From contig NZ_JARUKY010000004.1 of the NCBI RefSeq assembly GCF_029688925.1, positions 1-64,000 on the forward strand: DNA of 64,000 nt, written 5' to 3'. The position numbers were made by a program, and so were the translations under genes. The stretch is from Evansella sp. AB-P1 (GTDB taxonomy: Bacteria; Bacillota; Bacilli; Bacillales; Salisediminibacteriaceae). The notes under the pieces are model-generated. The model was not told the DNA's origin. It searched no databases and saw nothing but the letters and a program-made list of their open reading frames with translations. Shown in pieces: positions 50,345 through 59,195 of this stretch. Position 1 is the stretch's first letter; every line of letters starts with the position of its first letter.

Positions 50345-51550
50345 TTAGATTTCTGAATAAATTTGAAACATTGGAACGATGATGGAAATAACAATTACTC
50401 CAACAACTGCAGCTAAAATGACGATAAGTAATGGTTCAATTAGTGACTTTAAACGATCTGTCGCATATTCCACTTCTTTTTCATAAAAATCTGCAACTTT
50501 CCCCAGCATTTCATCTAACGAACCTGTTTCTTCCCCAATACTAATCATCTGTACAACAAGAGGAGGGAATACCCAATTGTCTCTCATCGGTTCTGTTAGA
50601 CGTTGTCCACCTTCAAGAGCATCTCTCGATTTTCGTAATGTTCTACTGATCACCTCATTGTCTATAACTCGTTCCACAATTTGTAGTGATTGTAAAATAG
50701 GAACAGAGCTTTTGAATAATGAGCTAAGTGTCCTACTCATCCTTGCTATGGCTGCTTTTTGTAGTAAAGTTCCAAAGATCGGTAGTTTTAATAAAAAATA
50801 ATCTAGATAGTACTTTGTATCTGGCTTTTGGCGAATAATCCATATAGCTGCAACAATAAGTAGGATTAAAAGAATAATAAGCCACCATAATGTAGAGATG
50901 ATTTCACTTGCCTGTAATACAAATAGCGTTATGAATGGTAGTTGTCCACCTAAGTCTGATAACATCGATGCAAACATCGGAACGACTGAGGTTAACAAGA
51001 AAATAACTACTGCAACTGCAACAATGGAAACAATAATAGGATAAGCTAGTGCTGATTTCACCTTTTGCTTCGTCTCGTGTTGTTTTTCAAACTGTAATGC
51101 TAATTGGTCCAATGATTCGTCTAAGGCACCACTAGCTTCCCCAGCTCGTACCATATTGACGAAAATAGGCGGGAAAATTTTCTTCTGTTCTGAAGCTGCT
51201 TCAGAGAAGGGTCTACCTGATAGTAATTCCTCTTCTATATTTTCTAGTGCCCCGCTTAAAGCTTTACTTTCTGTTTGCTTTGCTAAAATGTTCGTTGAAT
51301 CTACGATAGATACACCAGACTTCAATAGGGTTGCAAATTGTCTTAAAAATAAAACGAAATCTTGAAGCTTTACAGGGTTTCCTATATATATTTCTTGATT
51401 AAAAAAGGTAGGCTGTACCTCATCTAAGGAAGCGGAAGCAATCCCTTGCTCTCGAAGCTTTTGAATAGCATGCTTTTTTGACTTCCCTGAAATGTTTCCT
51501 TCCTTTCTCATTCCATTCTTCAATCTACCTTTATATTGATATTGTGGCAT
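50345..51550 (-). CDS. pilC: Type IV pilus inner-membrane platform protein PilC (GspF family)
   Basis: 401 aa. Two GspF domains (about residues 65-190 and 270-390), each with the PxxFxxMxxxGExSGxLxExL type motif (FPPIFVNMVRAGEASGALDE; FPPLVVQMISIGEETGSLDE), and about three helices. It is the platform that the PilB/PilT motors turn. ATG start; its ATG overlaps the pilT stop by 1 nt. Full-length. Confidence 0.96.
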   Translation of the reverse strand: MPQYQYKGRLKNGMRKEGNISGKSKKHAIQKLREQGIASASLDEVQPTFFNQEIYIGNPVKLQDFVLFLRQFATLLKSGVSIVDSTNILAKQTESKALSGALENIEEELLSGRPFSEAASEQKKIFPPIFVNMVRAGEASGALDESLDQLALQFEKQHETKQKVKSALAYPIIVSIVAVAVVIFLLTSVVPMFASMLSDLGGQLPFITLFVLQASEIISTLWWLIILLILLIVAAIWIIRQKPDTKYYLDYFLLKLPIFGTLLQKAAIARMSRTLSSLFKSSVPILQSLQIVERVIDNEVISRTLRKSRDALEGGQRLTEPMRDNWVFPPLVVQMISIGEETGSLDEMLGKVADFYEKEVEYATDRLKSLIEPLLIVILAAVVGVIVISIIVPMFQIYSEI

Positions 51551-52590
51551 TACATCCCCCTTTCTCGAAGAAAAGGCTTCGCTTCGTCGAAATCAATTTC
51601 CTTTTGACTTAATAATTCACGAATATTCATCTCTAAGGTATGCATCCCTTCCGAACGACTCGTTTGCATTATACTTTCAATCTGATGAATTTTCTCATTT
51701 CGAATGAGATTCGCTACTGCATAATTATTTACTAAAATTTCTGTTGCAGCTTTTCTTCCTCTTCTGTCAACCGTTGGAACTAACCGTTGGGAAACTACTG
51801 CTGCTAAAACGGAAGCAAGCTGTATTCGAATTTGCCCCTGTTGACTGGGCTCAAACACGTCAATAATACGATCAATGGTAGCAGTGGCACTAGATGTATG
51901 GAGTGTTCCCAATACTAGATGTCCTGTCTCTGCTGCAGTGATGGCTGTAGATATGGTATCTAAATCTCTCATTTCCCCTACTAAAATAACATCTGGATCC
52001 TGTCGTAAAGCAGCCCGTAAACCAGAAGAAAAGCTATTTGTGTCTGAACCAATCTCCCGTTGATCAATGATGGAATGATGATGCCTATGCAAATATTCAA
52101 TGGGATCCTCTAACGTAATAATATGTTTTTTCACATGATGGTTCATATGTTGAATCATGGCAGCTAATGTAGTAGATTTCCCGCTACCTGTTGGTCCAGT
52201 TACTAACACTAAACCTTGATTTAGTTCCGCTATTTGCCGTAGCTTTCCAGGCATATGTAAATCCTCTAATGTTGGAATTGTCATCGGTATGACACGAACG
52301 GCCATGCTCAAATGCGATCGTTGATAATAGGCATTTAATCGAAATCTAGATACTCCTGGAATACCATAGGAAAAGTCAGCCTCGCCCATTTCTTCCAAAT
52401 GCTCCTTTAAACTTTCTGGTAAAACCTCCTCCACCATACGTTTCGTATCATCTGGAGTAAGTGGAGGACTATTCAAGCTACGTAATTCGCCATGAATACG
52501 TAAAACTGGTGCTTTTCCTATCGTTAAATGTATGTCAGAGGCTTCAAGACGCATGGCCTCTGTTAATAGTTGATTAATCGTTAATGTCAT
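51550..52590 (-). CDS. pilT: Twitching motility ATPase PilT
   Basis: 346 aa. Walker A GPTGSGKSTT, Asp box ITLEDPIEYLH, Walker B ILVGEMRDLDT, His box LVLGTLHTSSAT, and the PilT-type ANLIRNEKIHQIESIMQ (AIRNLIRE-like) motif. PilT drives pilus retraction, so twitching or DNA uptake is possible. The presence of PilT separates this system from the ComG pseudopilus of B. subtilis, which lacks a retraction ATPase. 12 nt after pilB. Confidence 0.97.
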   Translation of the reverse strand: MTLTINQLLTEAMRLEASDIHLTIGKAPVLRIHGELRSLNSPPLTPDDTKRMVEEVLPESLKEHLEEMGEADFSYGIPGVSRFRLNAYYQRSHLSMAVRVIPMTIPTLEDLHMPGKLRQIAELNQGLVLVTGPTGSGKSTTLAAMIQHMNHHVKKHIITLEDPIEYLHRHHHSIIDQREIGSDTNSFSSGLRAALRQDPDVILVGEMRDLDTISTAITAAETGHLVLGTLHTSSATATIDRIIDVFEPSQQGQIRIQLASVLAAVVSQRLVPTVDRRGRKAATEILVNNYAVANLIRNEKIHQIESIMQTSRSEGMHTLEMNIRELLSQKEIDFDEAKPFLRERGM

Positions 52591-52602
52591 ACCATCACCT
52601 AC

Positions 52603-54264
52603 CTACTTGTCCATTGCTACTCGTAATACTTCTTCCGTTGTGGTTAAACCTTGCTTCACTTTCAATAGACCATCGTCCACTAAAAAGGTCATCCCTTGTT
52701 TTGTCATATATTCACGAATGGCATGGATGGATTTATCATTCATAATCATCTTTTTTACAGTTTCATCTAATACAAGTACTTCATGAATAGCAATACGATC
52801 ACGATAGCCCGTCATGTTACACGTTGGACATCCATCCCCTTTATAAACCTTTTCAACTTCTAATCCTCTGCGGGTAAAAATCTCCCGTTCTCTTACCGTT
52901 AGCTCTTGCTCTTTTCTACAATCACGACATATTTTTCTCACTAACCTTTGTGAAATGATTCCTGATAGGGAGGCAGCTAGTAAGAAAGGTTCGATTTTCA
53001 TATCAATTAAACGATCTATTGTACTTATTGCATCATTTGTATGAATAGTGCTCAAGACAAGGTGACCAGTTAAGGATGCTCTCACTGCAATTTCTGCCGT
53101 TTCAGAGTCTCGAATCTCTCCGACCATAATAATATCAGGGTCTTGTCTTAAAATAGATCGTAGACCGTTTGCAAAAGTCATTCCAACCTTTGTGTTTACT
53201 TGAATTTGATTAATTCCTTCAAGCTGGTATTCAACTGGATCCTCTACTGTAATAATATTTACTTCCTCCGAATTCAATCGGTTTAATGATGCGTAAAGGG
53301 TTGATGATTTACCAGATCCTGTTGGTCCTGTTATTAAAATAATACCTGTTGGCTCCTTAAGCATAGATGTAAGCTGATCGTAATGTTTTGGACTAAACCC
53401 TAGCTTATCTAAGTTATTGAGTGAGTTCCCCATATCTAAAATACGCATAACCACTTTTTCTCCATAAACAGTAGGCAAGGTGGATATACGTAAATCAATA
53501 GGATGAAAATCAATATTTACCTTTATTCTTCCATCCTGTGGAATTCTTGATTCTGTAATATCTAAATTAGCCATGATCTTTACTCTAGCTACAAGCATGT
53601 TTTGCATATGCTTCGGTAGATTTCGTTCCGTCCTTAAAACCCCATCTACTCGGTAGCGGACTATCACTTTATTTTCCTGTGGATCTAAGTGGATATCACT
53701 GGCCCTTTCCTGGACTGCTCGTAATAAAAGCTGGTTTACGAGCTTAACCATAGGTGAATCTACTCCACTAATAGATTCGATTTCCTGTTCCTCTTGCTTC
53801 GGATGCTCTTCAAACAATTCCTCTACTGCATCCTCTAGCTCATAATATTTATGAATAGCTTTAATGATATCGTCCTTTGTAGCTATGGCTACTTCAATCT
53901 GAAATCCTGTATACAAACGAACATCATCTATTGCGAAATAGTCCATAGGGTCTGCCATAGCAACGTAGAGCTTATCCCCTTCTAATTTTAGTGGCATAAC
54001 ATTGTTTCTTGTTGCCATCTCTTTAGGAACTATATTCGTCATTTTAGGATCTATAGGGTAGCGATACAAGCTCACATGAGGGACACCAAGCTGATATTCT
54101 AGCACCTCAATAAGCTGCTGCTCCGTAATATACCCTTGCTGTAATAACACATCCCCTAATTTTTGATTTCCTGTTTTTAGGTTTAAGGCTTCTTGCAATT
54201 GATCTTCTGTTATCAAACCTGTTTCAACTAAAAGATCCCCTAATCGTTTTCGTTCAATTGCCAT
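52603..54264 (-). CDS. pilB: Type IV pilus extension ATPase PilB with N-terminal MshEN-like repeat
   Basis: 553 aa. N-terminal T2SSE_N/MshEN region with two tandem motifs: RLGDLLVETGLI (from residue 7) and KLGDVLLQQGYI (from 35), each followed by a helix with LxxxLxxQ/K. ATPase core: Walker A GPTGSGKSST, ITVEDPVEYQL, Walker B IIMVGEIRDSETA, and a zinc tetracysteine CRDC...CPTC. Powers pilus polymerisation. MshEN motifs bind c-di-GMP in MshE and in clostridial PilB2 (known), so this motor is a candidate direct c-di-GMP target. ATG with GGAGGTGGGAT upstream. Confidence 0.96.
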   Translation of the reverse strand: MAIERKRLGDLLVETGLITEDQLQEALNLKTGNQKLGDVLLQQGYITEQQLIEVLEYQLGVPHVSLYRYPIDPKMTNIVPKEMATRNNVMPLKLEGDKLYVAMADPMDYFAIDDVRLYTGFQIEVAIATKDDIIKAIHKYYELEDAVEELFEEHPKQEEQEIESISGVDSPMVKLVNQLLLRAVQERASDIHLDPQENKVIVRYRVDGVLRTERNLPKHMQNMLVARVKIMANLDITESRIPQDGRIKVNIDFHPIDLRISTLPTVYGEKVVMRILDMGNSLNNLDKLGFSPKHYDQLTSMLKEPTGIILITGPTGSGKSSTLYASLNRLNSEEVNIITVEDPVEYQLEGINQIQVNTKVGMTFANGLRSILRQDPDIIMVGEIRDSETAEIAVRASLTGHLVLSTIHTNDAISTIDRLIDMKIEPFLLAASLSGIISQRLVRKICRDCRKEQELTVREREIFTRRGLEVEKVYKGDGCPTCNMTGYRDRIAIHEVLVLDETVKKMIMNDKSIHAIREYMTKQGMTFLVDDGLLKVKQGLTTTEEVLRVAMDK

Positions 54265-54572
54265 GATCCCACCTCCATTTACCGAGTTTGTTCTATATAG
54301 TTAACAAAATGCCAGTTATTTAGTAAACTAGGACTATCTTATGTAATTTGGAAATGAAAAATAAGTTAAAAACGTGTAAAAAAACACCATATACTGTCGT
54401 ATACTAATGATTACATTATAATGTATAATAGAACTAAATGAATACATTTTTTTATAATTATTAGGACTTTTTACCTTTTATTTGTTCAATATAATGAACA
54501 AAATGTGAGCTTTATGTACTATTCCCTTTATATCTTGATTAATAACATTTGTAAATAGGCGGTGAAATTATA
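54265..54572. other. Divergent promoter region between pilB and minor pilins
   Basis: 308 bp of very AT-rich DNA between the two pilus transcription units, with many TATAAT-like words (for example TATAAT around 54423), so single promoters cannot be assigned. I see no riboswitch core here. Confidence 0.5.
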
Positions 54573-55046
54573 TTGGGAAAATATTTGAAATTGTTGGTAT
54601 CAAATGACGGCAGAACGTTAGTGGAAATTTTAGTTTCTATAACAATTCTTGCCATTGTGATTATCCCACTGACCTCCGTTTTTATTCAATCTGCACGAAG
54701 CGTAAGTACTTCTGAAGATATTATAGATGCGACATATGTTGCACAGACTTATATGGAGGAAATATATCATCTAAGTCAAACAGAAGGATTACCCAAAATG
54801 GAAGAGTATTTTGATTTAGCTAAAAGCCCTGATAAAGTTTGCTCAAACTGTTTTGTTGAATATCTTGATGAAGAAGGGAATCGAGTATTAATCACCTTAT
54901 ATGAGACAGTAAATAATGACGGTGTGGTTATGGATAACTTACGTAATGTGGTCGTCCAAGTTAAAAATAATAACGGAAGAGTTGAAGCGCAGATGGAGTC
55001 GATTTTCCAATATCGATGGGATGATGAAAATAATGAAAAAGATTAA
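54573..55046 (+). CDS. Minor pilin-like protein (PilV/GspI-type prepilin)
   Basis: 157 aa. Short leader, prepilin site before RTLVEILVSITIL (Gly-1, Glu5), hydrophobic helix, then a small domain with CSNC (two close Cys). Resembles PilV/GspI minor pilins that prime pilus assembly. TTG start at 54573; GGCGGTGAAA upstream. Overlaps the next gene by 26 nt. Confidence 0.8.
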   Translation: MGKYLKLLVSNDGRTLVEILVSITILAIVIIPLTSVFIQSARSVSTSEDIIDATYVAQTYMEEIYHLSQTEGLPKMEEYFDLAKSPDKVCSNCFVEYLDEEGNRVLITLYETVNNDGVVMDNLRNVVVQVKNNNGRVEAQMESIFQYRWDDENNEKD

Positions 55047-55458
55047 AAATCAAAAAGGGGTAACATTAGTAGAATTATTAATTTCTGTTGCCATAGCATC
55101 CATCGTACTTTTGTTGGCAACATCCATCTATCTATTTGGACAAAATCAATTAACTTCCCAGACAGAACATGTAAAACAACAAGATAATGTTCGGCTCGGA
55201 ATGAACATAATTACAAAGGCTATTCGAAGTGCGGATTCAGATGTTGTAGAAGTGGTAGATGACACTACATTAAAAATTGATGAAGATGAATATAGATCAG
55301 AACATGAGAATCAAAGAATTACTGTTAATGGACAACCACTTATAGATGGAATCATCTTCCAAATTATTAATCCACAAAATGGAAGAGTTGATATTACAAT
55401 AAAAAGTATGCCTGATGAAACAGTTAGCCATACTACAACCATTTTTTTAAGAGAGTAG
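55021..55458 (+). CDS. Minor pilin-like protein (PilW/GspJ-type prepilin)
   Basis: 145 aa. Leader MMKIMKKIKNQKG, then VTLVELLISVAIA with Glu5, helix, and a C-terminal domain with NITKAIRSADSD, similar to PilW/GspJ or ComGF-like minor pilins. The start could be ATG 55021 or 55033, both inside the end of the upstream gene, so translational coupling is likely. The open frame begins earlier (54916) but that part lies inside the PilV-like gene. Confidence 0.8.
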   Translation: MMKIMKKIKNQKGVTLVELLISVAIASIVLLLATSIYLFGQNQLTSQTEHVKQQDNVRLGMNIITKAIRSADSDVVEVVDDTTLKIDEDEYRSEHENQRITVNGQPLIDGIIFQIINPQNGRVDITIKSMPDETVSHTTTIFLRE

Positions 55459-55468
55459 GTGACTATGT

Positions 55469-56974
55469 GTGAATTCTCCAAAGATAGTAACCGAACAATT
55501 GAAGAACGAAAGTGGGTATAGCCTTGTTATTGTCTTATTAGTGATAGTGGTATTATCCATAATGGGTGTAAGTATTATAGGTGTTACAGCAACAAACGTC
55601 AAAATGAGCTCAGGTGAACGTGATTATCAGGCTGTTTATTATATTGCAGAAAGTGGAATTACAAAGCGACTGGCAGAGCTAGAGAATAGATTAAAAAATA
55701 CAGACGTATCTAATTATGATGATATTATAATTTCCACAGAGAATTATGAATTTTCTCCAAATCAAGGATCTATCCCTACTGCTGAAGTAAAGACATTAGG
55801 TGAAGATGGGAACTATACGATTATATCAACAGGAACTATTGGAAACCGTTCGAGAACAGTGCAAACAAATTTTAGTATAAGTACATCTGCAAACAATAAC
55901 ATAGAAATCCTTGATAATATGGCTGTATTTACTAACGGGCACATTTCTCTTACTGGTGGAGCTACCATAAATGGCACCGTCGGATCCAACTTACTAGGGA
56001 CAGGGTTAAAAGTGGATGGTAAGTTTTATCATATTATTTTTGATTCATACCCCGATGGTGGAGCAACGTTAAACGGAAAATTTACTTTCGATACAAATGT
56101 TGAACTAGAGGATGTAGTGAGATTTCCAAACAATAATAGTGAACAGATGCTTCAACATATAAATCACTTTAAAGAAAGTTTAGATAAACGTGATTCACAA
56201 CAAAAATACGAGATGATCGAACTCCAAAAAACATCCAAAGATCGTGAAACCATTGAACTACAAAAGAAACAAATACAAACCGAGGGTGGAAATAAATTCG
56301 ATGTAATTTTAAACAACAATTTACGGATTAATAATTACGTTGTTCGTGATGCACATCCAAAATTTGAGTTAAAGTTACATGAATATAATAAGCCCCTTTC
56401 CTTTAATGAAATTATAATAGATAGCAATTATACGTTAACCATTAATGTAGGAGATAGTGAAAAAGACCTTATCGTTAACCATTTGAATTTATACAATGGT
56501 CATATAAAACTTGAAGGAACTGGTACACTAAATATTATAGTTAAAGATTCTATCACCCTAGGATCTGGAAGCATTAATAATAATGGACAAATTGATAAGT
56601 TAAATATTTATTTAGAAGAAAACGTTAATAATATTTCAGTTGGAAGCAATCAAAAGATTTTTGGATCCTTAATTGCTGAAGTCGCTGATGTTAGTTTATC
56701 TGGTGGCGGCGGTTTTCAAGGTCATATTGTAACAGGTGGTAGCAATGTTACCGTCAGTGGTGGTGTATATACCAATTCTGGCATCATATATGCACCAGAT
56801 GCCCATGTTAAATTTACTGGAGGTGCCGAAACTGTTGGAGCAGTCATTGCTAATACATTTGAAGCAGATGGAGGTGTTGAAATAACTTTTCCAGAAAACA
56901 AAGAAGATTTTCCACCTTTGCCAGGAATCGGACCTTCTAATGGTATAGATCGAGATCCTATCAAAGAACAATAA
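55469..56974 (+). CDS. PilX-like minor pilin with large C-terminal domain (candidate tip protein)
   Basis: 501 aa. N-terminus NESGYSLVIVLLVIV with the PilX-type GERDYQAVYYIAESG. It lacks Glu5, as GspK-like minor pilins do. The body has an unusually large domain: residues about 140-200 and 380-485 show repetitive Gly/Ser/Val beta patterns (SLTGGATINGTVG, LSGGGGFQGHIVTGG, VSGGVYTNSGIIY) like a beta-solenoid, seen in bacterial PilX-N proteins. GTG start with TAGGTGA upstream. Could sit at the pilus tip and bind surfaces (inference). Terminator follows. Confidence 0.8.
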   Translation: MNSPKIVTEQLKNESGYSLVIVLLVIVVLSIMGVSIIGVTATNVKMSSGERDYQAVYYIAESGITKRLAELENRLKNTDVSNYDDIIISTENYEFSPNQGSIPTAEVKTLGEDGNYTIISTGTIGNRSRTVQTNFSISTSANNNIEILDNMAVFTNGHISLTGGATINGTVGSNLLGTGLKVDGKFYHIIFDSYPDGGATLNGKFTFDTNVELEDVVRFPNNNSEQMLQHINHFKESLDKRDSQQKYEMIELQKTSKDRETIELQKKQIQTEGGNKFDVILNNNLRINNYVVRDAHPKFELKLHEYNKPLSFNEIIIDSNYTLTINVGDSEKDLIVNHLNLYNGHIKLEGTGTLNIIVKDSITLGSGSINNNGQIDKLNIYLEENVNNISVGSNQKIFGSLIAEVADVSLSGGGGFQGHIVTGGSNVTVSGGVYTNSGIIYAPDAHVKFTGGAETVGAVIANTFEADGGVEITFPENKEDFPPLPGIGPSNGIDRDPIKEQ

Positions 56975-56979
56975 TCTAA

Positions 56980-57014
56980 TAGCCCCCAACATCACTTAAT
57001 GATGTTGGGGGCTA
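56980..57014 (+). terminator. Terminator after the minor-pilin operon
   Basis: 15-bp perfect stem TAGCCCCCAACATCA / TGATGTTGGGGGCTA with loop CTTAA, followed by TTTTTA. 5 bp past the PilX-like stop. Confidence 0.92.
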
Positions 57015-57139
57015 TTTTTACTAAGTTCAAGGCTGTGTTAAAGGATAGTGTTGTTATAAATAGTAATTTGATTTTTGAAGAAAATTGCGAAACTACTCGA
57101 AATGCTCACTTTATACATGGGATTATTCAAAAGGTAATA

Positions 57140-58834
57140 TTAAAAATGCGACACTCGATTCCTACCTTTTTTCTTTGCGCCTGTATACATGGCTCTGTCC
57201 GCATTTCGAAGAACGGACATTGCCCCTTCTTCCTCTTCTGTTTTCCTTGCAACCCCAATACTAGCAGTAATTCGGACGGATTTCCGTTCATTCCCTCCTA
57301 AGTCATTGGAAACACTAAAGAGGTGACTTTCGATTTCTTTTCGGAACGCTTCAGCCATTTCCTCTGCAAATCTTGCATTGGAACCTTCTAATAAAACTAC
57401 GAATTCTTCTCCACCGTATCGTGCTAACGTTCCAGTATCACCAACTGTGTCATGCAATACATCTGCCACTTGGCATAGAACTTCATTCCCACTTTGATGA
57501 CCATACGTGTCATTTATTTTCTTAAAATGATCTAAATCTAATAAAATAATAGCAAATTCATCTGATTGTTTCCCATTTTCATATCTTTCTAGGATAATGT
57601 TTTCAAAATAACGGAAATTATATAAATTCGTAAGTGCACATCGTTCACTTTCCTGCTTCTTAATTTCATAGTCACGAGCATTCTCTACTGCAACAGCTAA
57701 GTAATTTGCCATTATTTCTAAAAGCATTAAATGACTTTTTTCAAAGGCTCTTTGCTTGTTTGAGGAAAGGGTAATCACACCATTTATTTCGTGATTACGA
57801 ATGATTGGAACTACCATTACAGATTCAGCAGAATCTAAATTTATTTCACCCTGAACAAATTCCTTCCATTGATTCCCCTTTGTATAAAGCTTCGATTCCC
57901 CATTTTTATACACTCGCTGACTTATTGCATCCACTTCAGAAACATCTTCCTCATCTTCCCCTAAAGAGTTGTATACTTTAATCGCCTTAAGAGTGCCGCC
58001 TTGTTTTTCAAAAATGGTGGATCGATCCACAGGAAATATGGATGTTACTGTATGGATGAATAAGTCTAAAATACGATTAACTGGTAGATTTTCATTCACT
58101 TGATAACCAAAACTACTTATCTTCTTTAATAAATTTTTCGTTTTTTCACTGTCATTGTATAGCTTTAATATTAAGGAAAGACTCACTAAAGGTACACCGA
58201 TTATAAAGATGGCTAAATTTCCTATTTGTTGATAAAGCAAAACTAGTGTTATACCAATAGGAATGATTAATGCTGCAGAGATTGCTTCCCATTTTAGAGC
58301 CTCATCAAAGAATCTACTATTTTTCATGTTTACTAAATATTTTCTAATTAAGAAAATTAACCAGTTATTTAAAAAGAAGTAAATAAATGCGTAGGCGATA
58401 ATCGGTAGTCCTATGCTAGTTAAATTTATTTCGGTAAGACTTCCTGTTGTCCCACCTAGGAAATAGTACGCAGCAGCTGAGGTAATAGAAACAATAAAAA
58501 ATACTAATGAATTAAGTGGTAGGCGATAGAGTTCTTTTTTCGAAACCTTTAATCGAAAAAGTGTTGTAATAATAGCCAGTTGCATTACGATTAATTCAAT
58601 AGCAAGACCAAACTGCAAAAACACAGCTAGAGAGATTCCGTGTATAGGAACAATGTTTGTATGACGAAAACGTAATGGATACAAGGAAGCTAATAATATT
58701 AACGTTAAAAAAGCTAAAATTGTAGTCCATTCTTCTTGAATAATTGGTAGAGCTCTAGTAAGAAAAAATAATGAGGGTATTGGAAAGATTATAGCCCAAA
58801 CAATCCAAACAGCTTTTTTTCTCCCCTCCGTCAT
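57140..58834 (-). CDS. Membrane GAF-GGDEF protein (predicted diguanylate cyclase)
   Basis: 564 aa. About six hydrophobic helices (to about residue 225), a GAF domain (about 250-390: RSTIFEKQGG, SVMVVPIIRNHEINGVITL) and a GGDEF domain (about 395-560) with catalytic GGEEF at 474-478. No EAL domain, so a synthetase only. The RxxD inhibition site is not visible. It faces the minor-pilin operon. By position it could supply c-di-GMP to the pilus system. ATG with GAGGTGTG upstream. Confidence 0.92.
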   Translation of the reverse strand: MTEGRKKAVWIVWAIIFPIPSLFFLTRALPIIQEEWTTILAFLTLILLASLYPLRFRHTNIVPIHGISLAVFLQFGLAIELIVMQLAIITTLFRLKVSKKELYRLPLNSLVFFIVSITSAAAYYFLGGTTGSLTEINLTSIGLPIIAYAFIYFFLNNWLIFLIRKYLVNMKNSRFFDEALKWEAISAALIIPIGITLVLLYQQIGNLAIFIIGVPLVSLSLILKLYNDSEKTKNLLKKISSFGYQVNENLPVNRILDLFIHTVTSIFPVDRSTIFEKQGGTLKAIKVYNSLGEDEEDVSEVDAISQRVYKNGESKLYTKGNQWKEFVQGEINLDSAESVMVVPIIRNHEINGVITLSSNKQRAFEKSHLMLLEIMANYLAVAVENARDYEIKKQESERCALTNLYNFRYFENIILERYENGKQSDEFAIILLDLDHFKKINDTYGHQSGNEVLCQVADVLHDTVGDTGTLARYGGEEFVVLLEGSNARFAEEMAEAFRKEIESHLFSVSNDLGGNERKSVRITASIGVARKTEEEEGAMSVLRNADRAMYTGAKKKGRNRVSHF

Positions 58835-59195
58835 TCGTCACACCTCCTTATATACGATACATATGACATAGTAAGAACGTTTTATTCTAAATAGTGAAAA
58901 AATATAGATTATTATTGGTGTAAATTAATAATGACACAATTTAATTAAAGATTCCGAATTTTTACCATAATATGTTTAATATTTTACCATAATAAAGTGT
59001 TTACGTTAAGTAATTAAACTATTTTTTGGATATTTTACACAACTTTTAGTATAGGGAATTTACCCCACATAATTTCAGGTCTGTTAAGTATGCTAATACA
59101 TCTTAAGATTATTCGAGAAGAAATTGGAAAATCCTTCTTCTCAAATAATCTTTTTCCACTTTTATTTTCGAATCCCTCTATTTCTATTGTTTTTC
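58835..59195. other. Gene-free region between GGDEF gene and folC
   Basis: About 360 bp, AT-rich, containing the folC terminator (59105-59152) and the promoter area of the GGDEF gene. I see no riboswitch core or small gene. Confidence 0.5.
59105..59152 (-). terminator. Terminator after the first folC copy
   Basis: Stem AAGATTATT(C)GAGAAGAA / TTCTTCTC(A)AATAATCTT with a 12-nt loop. About 45 bp past the folC stop. Confidence 0.8.

Noticed and set aside
46194-54264. Interpretation of the pilus cluster as the ComG competence pseudopilus
   Set aside because: It has PilT and PilM/N/O and lacks the comG gene order, so a true type IV pilus is the better reading; a role in DNA uptake remains possible.
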